Below are positions 32,410-42,906 of a DNA stretch of 64,000 nucleotides, piece after piece. Origin of the DNA: Obelidium mucronatum (Eukaryota; Chytridiomycota; Chytridiomycetes; Chytridiales; Chytriomycetaceae); assembly GCA_025765595.1 (NCBI GenBank), contig JAIVFH010000058.1:124001-188000 (forward strand), given 5' to 3'. Below the pieces are notes generated by a model. That model searched no databases. It saw only the letters and a program-made list of their open reading frames with translations, and was not told the origin of the DNA. Each line of letters opens with the position of its first letter. The stretch's first letter is position 1. The translations under genes and the position numbers were made by a program.

Positions 32410-35400
32410 CTACAAATTGTTCTCCAAATATTGCTTCCAATTTTTATGTCTCAACTCCATGCTGAGATCACGTAGTTTCAAAAGCACCTCCTTCTCCTTC
32501 TGTCCAACCTCAAACACCTCTTTCGAATCCCCCTCACCCGCAGTCACACACCAGGGCTGATGTGTTGAATCAATATTTCCAGGAATCTCAGACTGTGGCA
32601 CGATATAGTGGCTCAGCGTCTTTGCCCATTTATCCAACTCATGATTGTATCTCCCACTGCGGCTGTTCACATGCAAGAGCTTACCAAATTCATCCAAATG
32701 CGACTGCGGTCCACAAACAGAGTTGGATATTGTTTTGCCGTCTTTCTCTTGAAGAGAACCTGCTGCTCCAGCAATTCCAGGAGCAAACTTATATGGCACT
32801 CGCAACAGTTCAAAGGCAAGCCAATATGTCTCCTTATCCCCTATGGCCAAAAAAGACGATTTAAACCGGGAAGGCAAGAAAATTCGATACCTTGAAGATG
32901 CTTGCCAAACCCACCCTCGCGAACTGCTTTGAGATTCAAATAGCAGGCAGCGAGAAGCCCATGCACGACAGACAGTTTTGTTTTATCGAACAGCATCAAT
33001 GATGCATCCATTTCTTCCTTGCTTATGTCGCGAAAGTACCGTCCCGTTGTACTTGCTACCAACGATGGGGATTTGATTAACCAGCGGACCGATTTACTAT
33101 GTCCAAAATCGTGGCTAAGACCCTTGAAAAGCAGACTGCCGTACTTATGGAAAAGTTTAGAATTTTCAAGCAATTTTTCAGGGTTTTGAAAGAGAATGAC
33201 GTCGTCATCAATATAGATAATCTGCTTGAAACAAGACGCGAGAATGGCAAACGGTTTACTACCATGACTTCATGTTAGTTCTACTGCCAAAACGAATAAA
33301 CTTCCTCACACCTGTGATAATTCCGGTCCTTTGTAAGTCCACCAAAAACTTCCTGCAAGTTTTTTGTACTAACTCCATCAAGGCGATTTAGTGCCTTAAC
33401 TTTATCCTGATCCAAATCTTCCAAGCCGTTATAAAATACTTGAACTGGCAGAGAACAGTTCAAGTTCTTGCGAATGTGCATGATATTCAAAAGGCCTTGT
33501 TCGAATCCTCCATTGCCAAAAGTCAGAACGATACCTCGAGGCGTCGTGAAGAAATCAACCAAATCCTTCATTCCAGAAAATTGCTTCGAAAACCCCCATG
33601 GATAAATGACTTTCGACAGAAGATCGATTTTCTTCTCCAAATCGAATCGTTCTTCTGTTTTCAAGGCATCCGCCAAGTTCTTCTCGGGACTTTGACTTCT
33701 TTGGGAAGCTGCTGTAATCATGGTGTGTCCAATTCTAAATGCGCGCTGCAACTTTGAGACTGCAGCATAGTTTGATGGCCCAATCGTTACATTAAGGCTA
33801 ATTGACATCAGCAAGTCATACACCGTTTTCATCCCCTTTGCTACTAACTCGTCGACTCCATCAATCCCAATCAAGGAGCCTCCAAAAACCGAGGCCCCGT
33901 CTTTCCCCTTCTCTCCATTCATAAAATCACACAACTGAATCAAAAGCCCGTCAATATCATTGAAACGGGAATCTAACTGTGCGAACAGCTTGGAATTCGG
34001 GCTCATTCTCTCCAAACTGATAGTGTATGCATCCATCTCAATCTCAGTCATCCTGCTTCTCGTGATGCGCGCTCGTTTAGAATGTACATTCCTTTTCATT
34101 TCCTTCCATTCTTCAAGTTTTTTCCATGCTTCCTCCCAGTCGCCTTCTGTGACGGGACTTTTGGCAGTTTCATCGTAAATGGCTGCTTGGAAGGCAGGAT
34201 AGCCGCTGCCTTGCACGTGCTTCTCGCCGTCCACTGTCACTTCATATCCCATTTCTCCAAATATATCCGCCCATCCATGCAACATTTTGGTAACAAGCTT
34301 CTCATAGGCTTTTGGCGCTTCCACTCGAACATTTTTGGAATCCAAATTGGAACCAGAGGTGAGCATGGCTTTAAGCTGCTCAAAAGATGAAAAGTAGTAG
34401 ACATATGGAGCAATTTCGGGACTGTAGTAGTCCATGAACAGGTGCCAATTGTCCCCAGCCCGCGATATCTTGTCCCAAGGTCCAAAAGCGTGCAAATCTT
34501 TCTGCATTACAATTATAACAAAGAAGGAACCGGAGAAATTTGTGAGCACACTGTGGTACAGGAGAATCATGAGTGTGTCAAACCTCAACTAGTTCTCTGA
34601 AAAAGTCCTTCGAGGGCAACAACATGATTACCCCAGCCGCTAGATTTTCATACAGCTTCATCGTGGACACTTGATAAGGAAATTCAATGAAGGCTTTGTA
34701 TTTGGCAAGCGTTTTCGGACCGCCGTATCCATGGCCACTCTGTTTAAACGGAATCCCCAGCTTCTGCATCATTGCAAAGATAGCCGAGTCTGATTTTTCC
34801 CGGCATAAGGCCAGGTTTTTGTCTTCTTCCGTGATATTCTTAAAATTGGTTTTTAGGTTAGTATCAAGAAATGAGTCGGGGGGACGGACGTTACCTGTGC
34901 TTCAAGTGTACTGAACCCATTTGGTCTTAACAAGCGGATTCGTGGACTGGCGAACGCTTCAAAACTCATATCAAGCGGCTCAAACGGATTATTTGTGACC
35001 CAATACAAGTTCTTTGGAGGTTGGTGCGTAAGTCTCCAAAGCAACTTATAATACTCTCTTCGATCAGGAACTCCCCAGTCAAAACGGGTTGTTAGCTCAA
35101 GAATGATATTTGCTTGGCACCTTTCAGCGGCACTCTCGCGCACTAGTGATTGAATAAGGGGTCGAGCATCTGTGTTTTATGTGTTGAGTTTTTGTCTGTT
35201 GGTGTTGAATCTTACCTGGCATTGTATCCCCCACAATGATAACATCCGCCAATGAGCATAAAATTCGAACGAAACCATCGTTGATGATACTATTCGCGCG
35301 ATCCCCTCTCATGCCGAGTCCTCCGAGAAAAGTGGGTTTGAAAGGCGTGAATGTTAAATTTAGACGGGTTGTGACTTGAATCATGTTGGCATGGCATGCC

Positions 35401-35770
35401 GAATGTCTGTTGTAGTACAGAATACGCGGCTTAAGTAAATGAGCAACGTCCTTTGATGGACTCAATGGCAGCGCAGCAATATGGGCTTGGATGCACAACA
35501 AGGACGTCAAATAAAATTCACTGTCCAATAAACCTTACCAAAACTTTTTGAAAAGACTTCATCTGACCGAAACGCCATGCTCTGCCGTCCGCATAAATAC
35601 AGCATGGCCACCAAGCCGAGAACGACAAAAACATTCAGGATAAATCTGTAGTTGTTGAAACGAAATAACGACTGCTGCCTTAAGGTAGGGAATGGCCGTT
35701 TTGGAGCTTTGAGTCTGTCGTTGCGCAAGCGAGAGAGCAAGTGTCGACTGAGTTCCTGAAATTTCTGCAT
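32410..35770 (-). CDS. Type II membrane glycosyltransferase fusion with C-terminal GT71 (Mnn1-like) domain
   Basis: A likely Golgi enzyme that extends protein-linked mannans. A signal anchor lies near the N-terminus (FRFNNYRFILNVFVVLGLVA). The first large domain (about 33500-35500) has RILYYNRHSACHANM, ADVIIVGDTMP, ILELTTRFDWGVPDRREYYK and EFPYQVSTMKLYENLAAGVI and looks like a separate glycosyltransferase (GT-B fold, inference). The second is a GT71 domain: LTFGNGGFEQGLLNIMHIRK, KPFAILASCFKQIIYIDDDV with its DxD metal site, and GDKETYWLAFELLRVPYKFA. Introns that fit in frame include 35170-35215, 34839-34894, about 34508-34585, about 33271-33313 and about 32844-32891. The first intron, between the anchor exon and the next, is less certain. 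Two catalytic modules in one chain is unusual for Mnn1-type proteins. Confidence 0.75.
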
Positions 35771-37334
35771 TGTTAGAGCTGTTTTGTTTTTTACATTTTC
35801 GCAAGTTTTTGGTTGCCTGAGTGAATCTAGGCTATTGCAAACAGGCAGAAAAAAAATTTTCAGGCAAAGTTTTTGGTGCAAATTTTGTTTTTCAAACCCC
35901 GCCAATGGGCCGACTGTAAAATTCGCGGCCGAGAACAATTAGCGGAATAAAATATGTACATTTGAAGTTGATCGATCAAAGGATCTAATATTTCTTGCTT
36001 TACCAACCAACCATCATGTTGTTGAGAAGGTAAGGTTTTCCCATCATGTTTGGAGACTGTTGTATGGCCTGAAAAAAAGAGGCACACACATACCTACGTT
36101 GGTTTCGCAGAATATCTGCGCAGCTGTCAGCCGTCTATATAAAATACATGGGCGTTACCAGCGAATGGGCTTCTTGGAATTGAATGAGTATCAAAGTTGA
36201 GATTCAGGCCTCACCCATTGAGGTTCACTACGTGATAAATAACTTAAGATCATATTCCTTCATACATTGTTTTCGTTTCGCTTGGTGAATGTCCTATTAC
36301 CAGCCAGTCAAAATTGTTATTAACGGCAGCCATTCCGAGACGGTATCTGCCTTTCCCACGAATCTGAAGTACAAATGGGCCATGTTAAAGGAGGATTTGT
36401 GATGAGCATGGCTTTGCTTACTGTTTGTTTGAAAAAGAAAGACCCGAACCAATTTTGAATACCATACTTATCTAATCAACACATAATGTAAAAGAGTGCC
36501 CCTTTTTATTTACGAAAACACATGAGAACAAGTGGGGAAATTTTCCGAAGTATTTCATTTCGAAAGTCGCGTCAATTTTCAGATCAGAAAAGTATACACC
36601 AGCCGCTTTTCCCCCTTTAAACAAAACCATCTCAAAAGATAGAATCTTCAGCGATGGCTCCGCATACCCTGGCCTTTTCACGACCAGAACTCTATTATCC
36701 AGTCCTTGCGTTCAAGTTCTCAACGTTGTCAAGCTCCTGTCCGACTTCTGCCAAACCTCCCTTCTGTCGTCGGCTTCCGATTTGATACTTATTCAAGAAA
36801 TTCAAGAATTTCAAGAACAAATAAGTGATCAGAAGGTCTCGATTATTATCCAAGCAACTTAAATTGCCAGGTCGCTATTGGTCCCTATGCCTCCCTTTGA
36901 GCGACGAACACGCTGATGCCGATAATAATCGTAAGGTTGTATATTTGGATGCTCTTAGTTTATTTTGTTGTTTGTTCTAACGTTCGTTATTCTTTTCGAA
37001 ACAAACAGTACTTGCTCCTCAAAGCAGGTATTTCTCATTTTTGCACTTGTTCTAGCGTGCGCAATGTACATGTCCATAAATTTTAGTGTTCATCTGGTGC
37101 CGCGGAAAATATATTACCTGCGACTACAAACGGGAGGGCTCTGATGCGTACAATAGAGTCGTTACAAACAATTCGGATATCTATGCTTACTTCTTTTGGA
37201 GTTTCGTTCTGAAATAAACGAAACTCTTGAGTTGCAAGTTGTTTTTCTTGATCAGTTTGCAATCTCCTACCGGTCCTCAAAGTTCCTATTCAAGAGAACC
37301 AAAACATAGTATGAAATAATTTGTTCTTTATTGA
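35771..37334. other. Long intergenic region with a decayed coding fragment
   Basis: 1.56 kb without an intact gene. On the minus strand, 36472-36681 reads VVKRPGYAEPSLKILSFEMV and continues in frame to a stop. Its upstream part matches a second copy near 63328-63417, so this is a dispersed repeat. Another minus-strand open stretch at 37083-37280 has no features. The region also holds the 5' side of the GT gene (35771 onward) and the 3' side of SPO11. Confidence 0.4.
36633..36726 (-). repeat. Dispersed repeat, copy 1
   Basis: Read on the minus strand, this segment matches the plus strand of 63328-63417: both start GTTGAGAACTTGAACG, share CTGGTCGTG and GAAAAGGCCAGGG, and end GCTGAAGATT(C/T)TATCTTTTGA. 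Both encode V-E-N-L-N ... R-V-L-V-V-K-R-P-G, interrupted by stops here and by a one-base shift in the other copy. Probably fragments of one protein-coding or transposon family. Confidence 0.65.
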
Positions 37335-39781
37335 TCACAACGACATTTTCTCTGCAAGATATGTGTCAACAAGAAACTCAATGGGTAAAGCCTGAATCTC
37401 AACTTTAACACTCATCCACAACATTCGCTCCACCTGTCGCTTTGCAAGTCCTTCCTTTCCATCCACAACCACTTTCTCAATATTCCTTCTTTTCAAAACT
37501 GTCATGGCTTTTTTCCGATCGGCCAAAGTCAAACGCAACAGACACGTTGACGTCTGTTCTTGAAGGGTATGGTCATTTTGTTCTTGCTGCTGTTGTGCTT
37601 TACCGTTGTCTTTTACGTCGTCTGCGCCTCCTTCATCATCGTCATCATCATCACCATCTTGGCTTGGTTTGGCAATAAAACTTTTTTCTTGGCTGATTTC
37701 CGGTTTCTTCATGACTGAATTGTATTTTGTAATATCGGATGGAAGGACTCCAATCCATTTCATTGATGGCGTTGCTAAATAGGGGCTTTCATATGCGTTT
37801 TGCTAAAACGGCTTTAAATTAGAACTCGAACAGCGTTTCACGAGAAACTAATACCTTGGACCCAAACATGTAACACATCAAAATATCGATACCATAGGGA
37901 TCGCAATCGAAAAGGCCATAAATCTTTACAGGGAGGTGGTGCTGTGAATCTCGGATAGATTGAACAAGGTCCATCGGAATCAACTGTTGTGAGGAAAGAG
38001 AACGAGGAGCAGCGAACCATGAGTTACCGTCACAGTCAAAATCGGAATCGGTGTCGGAATCGGAATTGTTATGAGTATCGATAAGGTTACTCGACTTGTT
38101 CGGCACAATATCCATCATCCCATCCTCATCATCACTGTCACTATCAGAAAACATCAGTAGTGCGTCTGGCACAACGTCCATCATATCCAATAATGTCGGC
38201 GGACTCATTACAGGCACAGACCACCACCAACCCATTCGTCGTTGACCCCCATATTGTCCATTAGATTCATTGATTTCCACCCATCGAAATTCAGCACGAC
38301 TCAACAAATTCACAAACGCATGCGTATTTTTATCTGGGTACCCTTTGCCAGTGATTAATACCCAATCTTGCTCTTCCCCTCCAACAGTTTCATTGTGGAC
38401 CGATAAATCCATGTCTTCAAAAGGACGACTACAGGCAGCATATCTTATTTTCGAGCTCAACTCCCCCAAGACTCCAGTGAAGGTGGCTTCCTTCTCAATT
38501 ACTAGGACTTTGATTGGTTGGATCATATCAAGTGTGTTTGGGGACTTTGCAGGAACGTACTCGATTCCTGTGATTTGCGTTACCAAAGGTATTAAACCTC
38601 CATTGCTGCCAGAAATGCAGTCAGTAGTAGTGGAAGTAGTAGTAGCAGTATTAGTCGCGTATGGTACATCCATGTTGTTTCCTAATTCGGCTTTCATATA
38701 AAAACGCAGGGGACCTTTGAAGAGACCTTTCGGGCTGGCAAGCTGTATTCAAAAGAATTGTTTTTAAAATTATAAAATCAAACGCAAATAATAGTCACAA
38801 TGTGAAGGTTGTGGCGGGGAACACAAAAGGAGCAGGCAATAGATTCGACAATCTATCATCAGACATAAGCTTTGGTTACACATAAATAAGAAAGAAGGTG
38901 TAGATATTTGCATCGTCAACAGTGGATTGGCGTTTGAATAAACTGACGTGACGGTAGTATAAGTCCCTAAAAGTTGATCGTTTGTACAAAACAAGTCAAG
39001 AGGACTCCAAATAGTATACCTCTTTGTTGCAGTTTTATCAGACCTCAGTCTGCAAAGTTCGCTTTAATTCCAATATAATTCAACACACAAATAAACTTAC
39101 AGGGTGAGTGTTATTTCAAGGACTTTCATAAACTGATCAAAACGCGGGGAATCACATTTTATAATCTTCCGCATATTTTGTGGATTGCAGTTGAGTATAG
39201 TTGATTTTGATACTGGGTTGTAGCTGTTTATGAAATTGAGTCACATAGTATCTTCCAATAGTCGAGTTTTCCCGTCATAAATACCTCCACACCGAATCAT
39301 CTTTTGCAATAATAGACAGGGCGGGATACTCGAGGCGATATGATATGGATGTGATTTCGGCAAGAATAGACTCTATCTCAAAAGCCAACTCAAGTCTATA
39401 AGGAAGGGAGTGAGACACGAGAATATATAAGCTCTTGGACTGCTCTTCTTACCTGTCGCGGGGGCAAATGGACAATGGGTCTCCTTTCTTTGTGTCTGGG
39501 TCCAAAACACGTCCGATTCGAACAACAACAACTTTGTCAATCTTTACGCCCAAATGCGCTTGAAGCTTTTTCAAAACACGATGATTCGCTATAGAAGCGT
39601 GTGTTGCTTTGGCGCCGAGAAGCTTAAGATCGAGGGCCTTTCGGACAAGATGAGTTCTGTTAGCCAGGATTGTCACGCACAAGTTCCAACGAACCTGCTC
39701 GCTGTCGCAGTCGCTGTCCGTCGCGTTACCGCCTTGGCTGCAGATGCTGTGCACACTCGAAACGTCGCTGAGAGCAGACAT
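37335..39781 (-). CDS. SPO11: Meiotic recombination protein SPO11 (TopVIA-like)
   Basis: Makes the DNA double-strand breaks that start meiotic recombination. The catalytic Tyr region is present as RDLYYRHVSLFKRQSTVDD (near 38930-38970). Downstream come ASPKGLFKGPLRFY, the Toprim part with VLVIEKEATFTGVLGEL and ILITGKGYPDKNT-like VLITGKGYPDKNTHAFVN, and the second metal site IYGLFDCDPYGIDILMCYMF. C-terminal pieces YESPYLATPSMKWIGVLPSD and the ending to 37335 follow. The N-terminal exon starts at the ATG 39779-39781 (MSALSDVSSVHSICSQGGN) and contains VVVVRIGRVLDPDT; the next exon reads ELAFEIESILAEITSISYRL. Exon limits around the catalytic exon are not resolved. Asp/Ser-rich insertions lengthen the Toprim region. 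Intact motifs imply a sexual cycle or its recent loss. Confidence 0.85.
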
Positions 39782-39821
39782 GGCAGCAGTTGGTATAATT
39801 AAGCGTGTTTATTAAATCCGT

Positions 39822-40253
39822 TCACTCGTCGTCCTCCTCCTCCTCGTCGTCGTCGTCCTCGTCGTCGTCCTCGTCCTCCGTCACCACGGCCTCCTTCTTG
39901 GGGCGGCCCCTGGGCTTCTTGGGCTTCGGCTCGTCGCCGTCCTTGACTTCCTTCTTGGGACGCCCGCGGCCGCGCTTCTCGCCCGTCGCGCTCGGCTCCT
40001 TGGGCTTCGTCTTCCGCAGCGCCGGGTCCATCGGGGGCCGCCCGCGTCCGCGCTTGACCGGCGCGGCCGGCGCGTCGCCGTCGGCGCCCGCCGCGGCTGC
40101 GGCTGCGGCGGCTTTGTCTTTGGCGGCGGCCTTGTCCTTCGCGGCCTTGGGCTCCTTGGGCTCCTTGGGCTCCTTGGCGGGCTTTGGCTCTTTGACCTCC
40201 TTAGCCTCTTTGGCGTCTTTGGCGGGCGACCGGCTGCGCTTCTCGGCAGTCAT
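39822..40253 (-). CDS. HMGA-like protein with three AT-hooks (143 aa)
   Basis: A likely chromatin architectural protein that binds the minor groove of AT-rich DNA. Three AT-hook cores are visible: KRGRGRPP, KRGRGRPKK and PRGRPKKE, spaced about 30 and 18 residues. Before them is a Lys/Glu/Pro repeat region (variants of KEPKEPK) and an Ala/Lys block; the C-terminus is almost purely Asp/Glu, as in animal HMGA. Start chosen at MTAEKRSRSPAK because the preceding in-frame sequence is low-complexity leader. Single exon, very GC-rich compared with neighbours. It is 40 bp from the downstream SPO11 start codon and 52 bp from the upstream gene's stop, all on the same strand. Confidence 0.8.
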   Translation of the reverse strand: MTAEKRSRSPAKDAKEAKEVKEPKPAKEPKEPKEPKAAKDKAAAKDKAAAAAAAAGADGDAPAAPVKRGRGRPPMDPALRKTKPKEPSATGEKRGRGRPKKEVKDGDEPKPKKPRGRPKKEAVVTEDEDDDEDDDDEEEEDDE

Positions 40254-40305
40254 TTGTCCAACCTTTTTTTTTGATGATTTTTGTTTTGTTTTTGTTTGTT
40301 TTGTT

Positions 40306-42230
40306 TTACCCCAACCTCCTTCGCACTGCCCGCTCGCGCTCATCCGTCTCTTTCGTGCCTTCAAACCCCTTTTCCGCCGCAACAATCTCAAGAGTATCTA
40401 ATGCGTCCAACAACGCCATGCACATCCCCTTGCCGAAAACCACCTTGTCTTCTCTTTCCTCCACGATCCGCAGACTCTTTTCACGCAGCTCCTCCCATTC
40501 GTGCTTCAGCTGGACAAGTGTTGACCGGTGTGCATACACTTGCGCTAACGCAGTTCTCACTCTAACCCCACCTTTTCCAGAAGACAAGTCATCACCAAAC
40601 CAAAGAATACCACGAATCGCCCACTCCTCACTTTTAGACAAATCAACACACCCATACAACTTGACCAAACAGGACACAGAAAACTCGTCCCACTGGCACC
40701 CAATAACGCCATTCAAACTGGAAACTAGAGACTCGGCCAAACTAATTTTCTCTTCAATCTCTCCCTTCTTGACGGGCGATGGACCTGCCCACGTTAATGC
40801 CTTCAAACAAACACCCAACAATTTCTTTGCATCTTTTCGAATCATGTCAACTCCCCGACTCCCAAGTCTGGCAGAACTCGTCCCGTCACTCCCATCTGGG
40901 CCAACTAACGGAGAATCCTCAACCAAGAAAAGGCGTTCAGTTGATTTAATAACGCCATTTGGTAGTGACCGCACCACTGCGACCGCATGGGGCGCGAATC
41001 CAGCGTCTAAAAAGCAGTCAATGCTATGTGCATTGATTTTCAACAATGCATGGCAAAACTCGATGGGTTCTTCCGACTGAGATATTGTTTCTTGGATTTG
41101 GTCAAACGCAGCCTCATGAGCCGAAATCAGCCCCTTCAAATCCTGGAGGCCCGCAAAGAGTGTTAAAATATGGACGTGGGTTGTTGTGGTGGCAGTGTTG
41201 AGGGTATTGACGCAAGGCAGGAGTTCTTGTTGAGCAAACAACAAATCTTGTTGAGACGGTTTGATGGGATCCGTCCATGTGGTTTGTACGTTGGTTTCGA
41301 TGTAGGGCGGTTGGAGAATGATTTCGTCGCTTGTAGAGTTTGGGTTCCTTTCAACTTCTTGTGCGGCTTCAACGAGTTTGGATGTGTCTAGTTGACGAAC
41401 TGGGGTTGTGAAGAGCTGTAGTAGCTGGTTATATGTATCTATTTTGAGGCCTCCGTTTGCTTCTGTGATGGCATCTGGCCCGACAATCCCATCCCGTTTC
41501 ATATCGGCGAATATTTTTCGTGCAAGTCTGCGGTCTCCCCAATTTACAATAATTTTCGTGTATGCAGCATACGAGGCGACACTGTAAATACCGACTTCTG
41601 GGGACTTTCTGTAAATTTTGAAAAAAAAAAAGGAGAAAAAAATAAATCAAAACAAAATTCAAACGAAAAAAAAAAAAAAATTGAAAGGGAAAATTAAACA
41701 TACCGACCCCAATCACGCCATACTCGCTGAACCAGCAATGGGTACCGATTAGCTTCTTTCTGTGAGCACAGCAGCCGGAATAAATTATGAAAGTCTTGGT
41801 ATTTCAAGCGATTGCTGATCCCATTCTTGCAAATCAACGAGTACAAGACTGCAGCATCATTCAAATGATTGGGACCTCCATTCAAAAGTTGCTGAAACAG
41901 TTCGATTTTGTCGTGGCCCGATAAAAGGTGTAATTTTGCCGTGTTGATTCGATTCCGTGGTCGATTGCGTTTCTGCAATTCGGGTTCCGCTGCAGCCGCA
42001 GTTTCTTTTGCAGATATAGATTGCTGCATTTGAGCGAGTTGGTTGGAGAGAAGCTTCTTTTCTTCCACAAACGGATCTGGCGGAGTCTCTCGCACACTTC
42101 GCGGTCGTCGGCCCTTTGCTTTCGGTGCTTCCAAAGAAGATTGTACTGCATCATAGCTTAATAAGCGTCGAAAAGTTGTTGTTGTCTGAATGCATTGTGG
42201 AAGCTGCAATGATCTTGCCAGACGAAACAT
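40306..42230 (-). CDS. Mitochondrial PPR-like protein (609 aa)
   Basis: Probably binds organelle RNA. Exons 41704-42230 and 40306-41608 join across a 95-nt intron (41609-41703) rich in A/T runs. The start MFRLARSLQLPQCIQTTTTF is a typical Arg-rich mitochondrial targeting sequence. A PPR-like helical pair is visible across the junction (YAAYTKIIVNWGDRRLARKI followed by FADMKRDGI), and more helical repeats follow (IDTYNQLLQLF, VKLYGCVDLSKSEEWAIRGI). Fungal PPR proteins are divergent, so repeats are hard to count by eye. The target RNA is unknown. 107 bp separates it from the stop of the upstream kinase gene. Confidence 0.65.
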
Positions 42231-42337
42231 TGTTATGTGAGTCCAAGAAAAAAAAGAAAGAAAGAACAAAATATATAGGAAACAAAGAACACAAAAGGTA
42301 TTATGTGTAAAGTATGTGTGTTTTTGTTTCCCCCCCA

Positions 42338-42875
42338 TCATTCTACAAATTCAATATCCACACGAGTCTTCCCAAGAAGCATTTCAAACTCCCCCAACCC
42401 TTCCTCCCTCCCAACTTGATCCAACACAGAAAAAGAACCCAAACAATCAAATCTCTTCCCAGTCTCCTTATTCCATCGCTTACTCCCATAAAGCTTGACA
42501 CTCCCAAACTTGACGGACGTCGTAAACAACCCATTAAACCCATGCACAACAACTTTAACAACACCCTTCCGAACTTTCACAATCTGCTTTGTCGCCAAAC
42601 TAGCAACAGCACTGCCAACACCCCGGGCTCCTCCTCCTCCACCACCAGTACCACCACCACCTCCAGGAAACAACAAGAAATCCAAATTCGCATACTCTGA
42701 ATCCAAAACTAATTCCTGGTACCCACTCATGACACCTTTTACATCAAGACTCCGCTTCGCACACACATGTATCACATTCGAAAACGCCACCAACCCGGCT
42801 TCCAACATTTCGGCATTCCAGTTCACAAAGAGTGAATCCTCGCATCCGATTTTAATAGACTCGAAAGTCGGACTG

Positions 42876-42906
<31 letters not shown>

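Noticed and set aside
36288..36401. Small plus-strand ORF of 37 codons
   Set aside because: No start context, similarity or splice continuation to support it.
40271..41080. Plus-strand 269-codon open frame
   Set aside because: Antisense to the PPR-like gene, whose frame is continuous across a consensus intron; composition is that of a shadow ORF.
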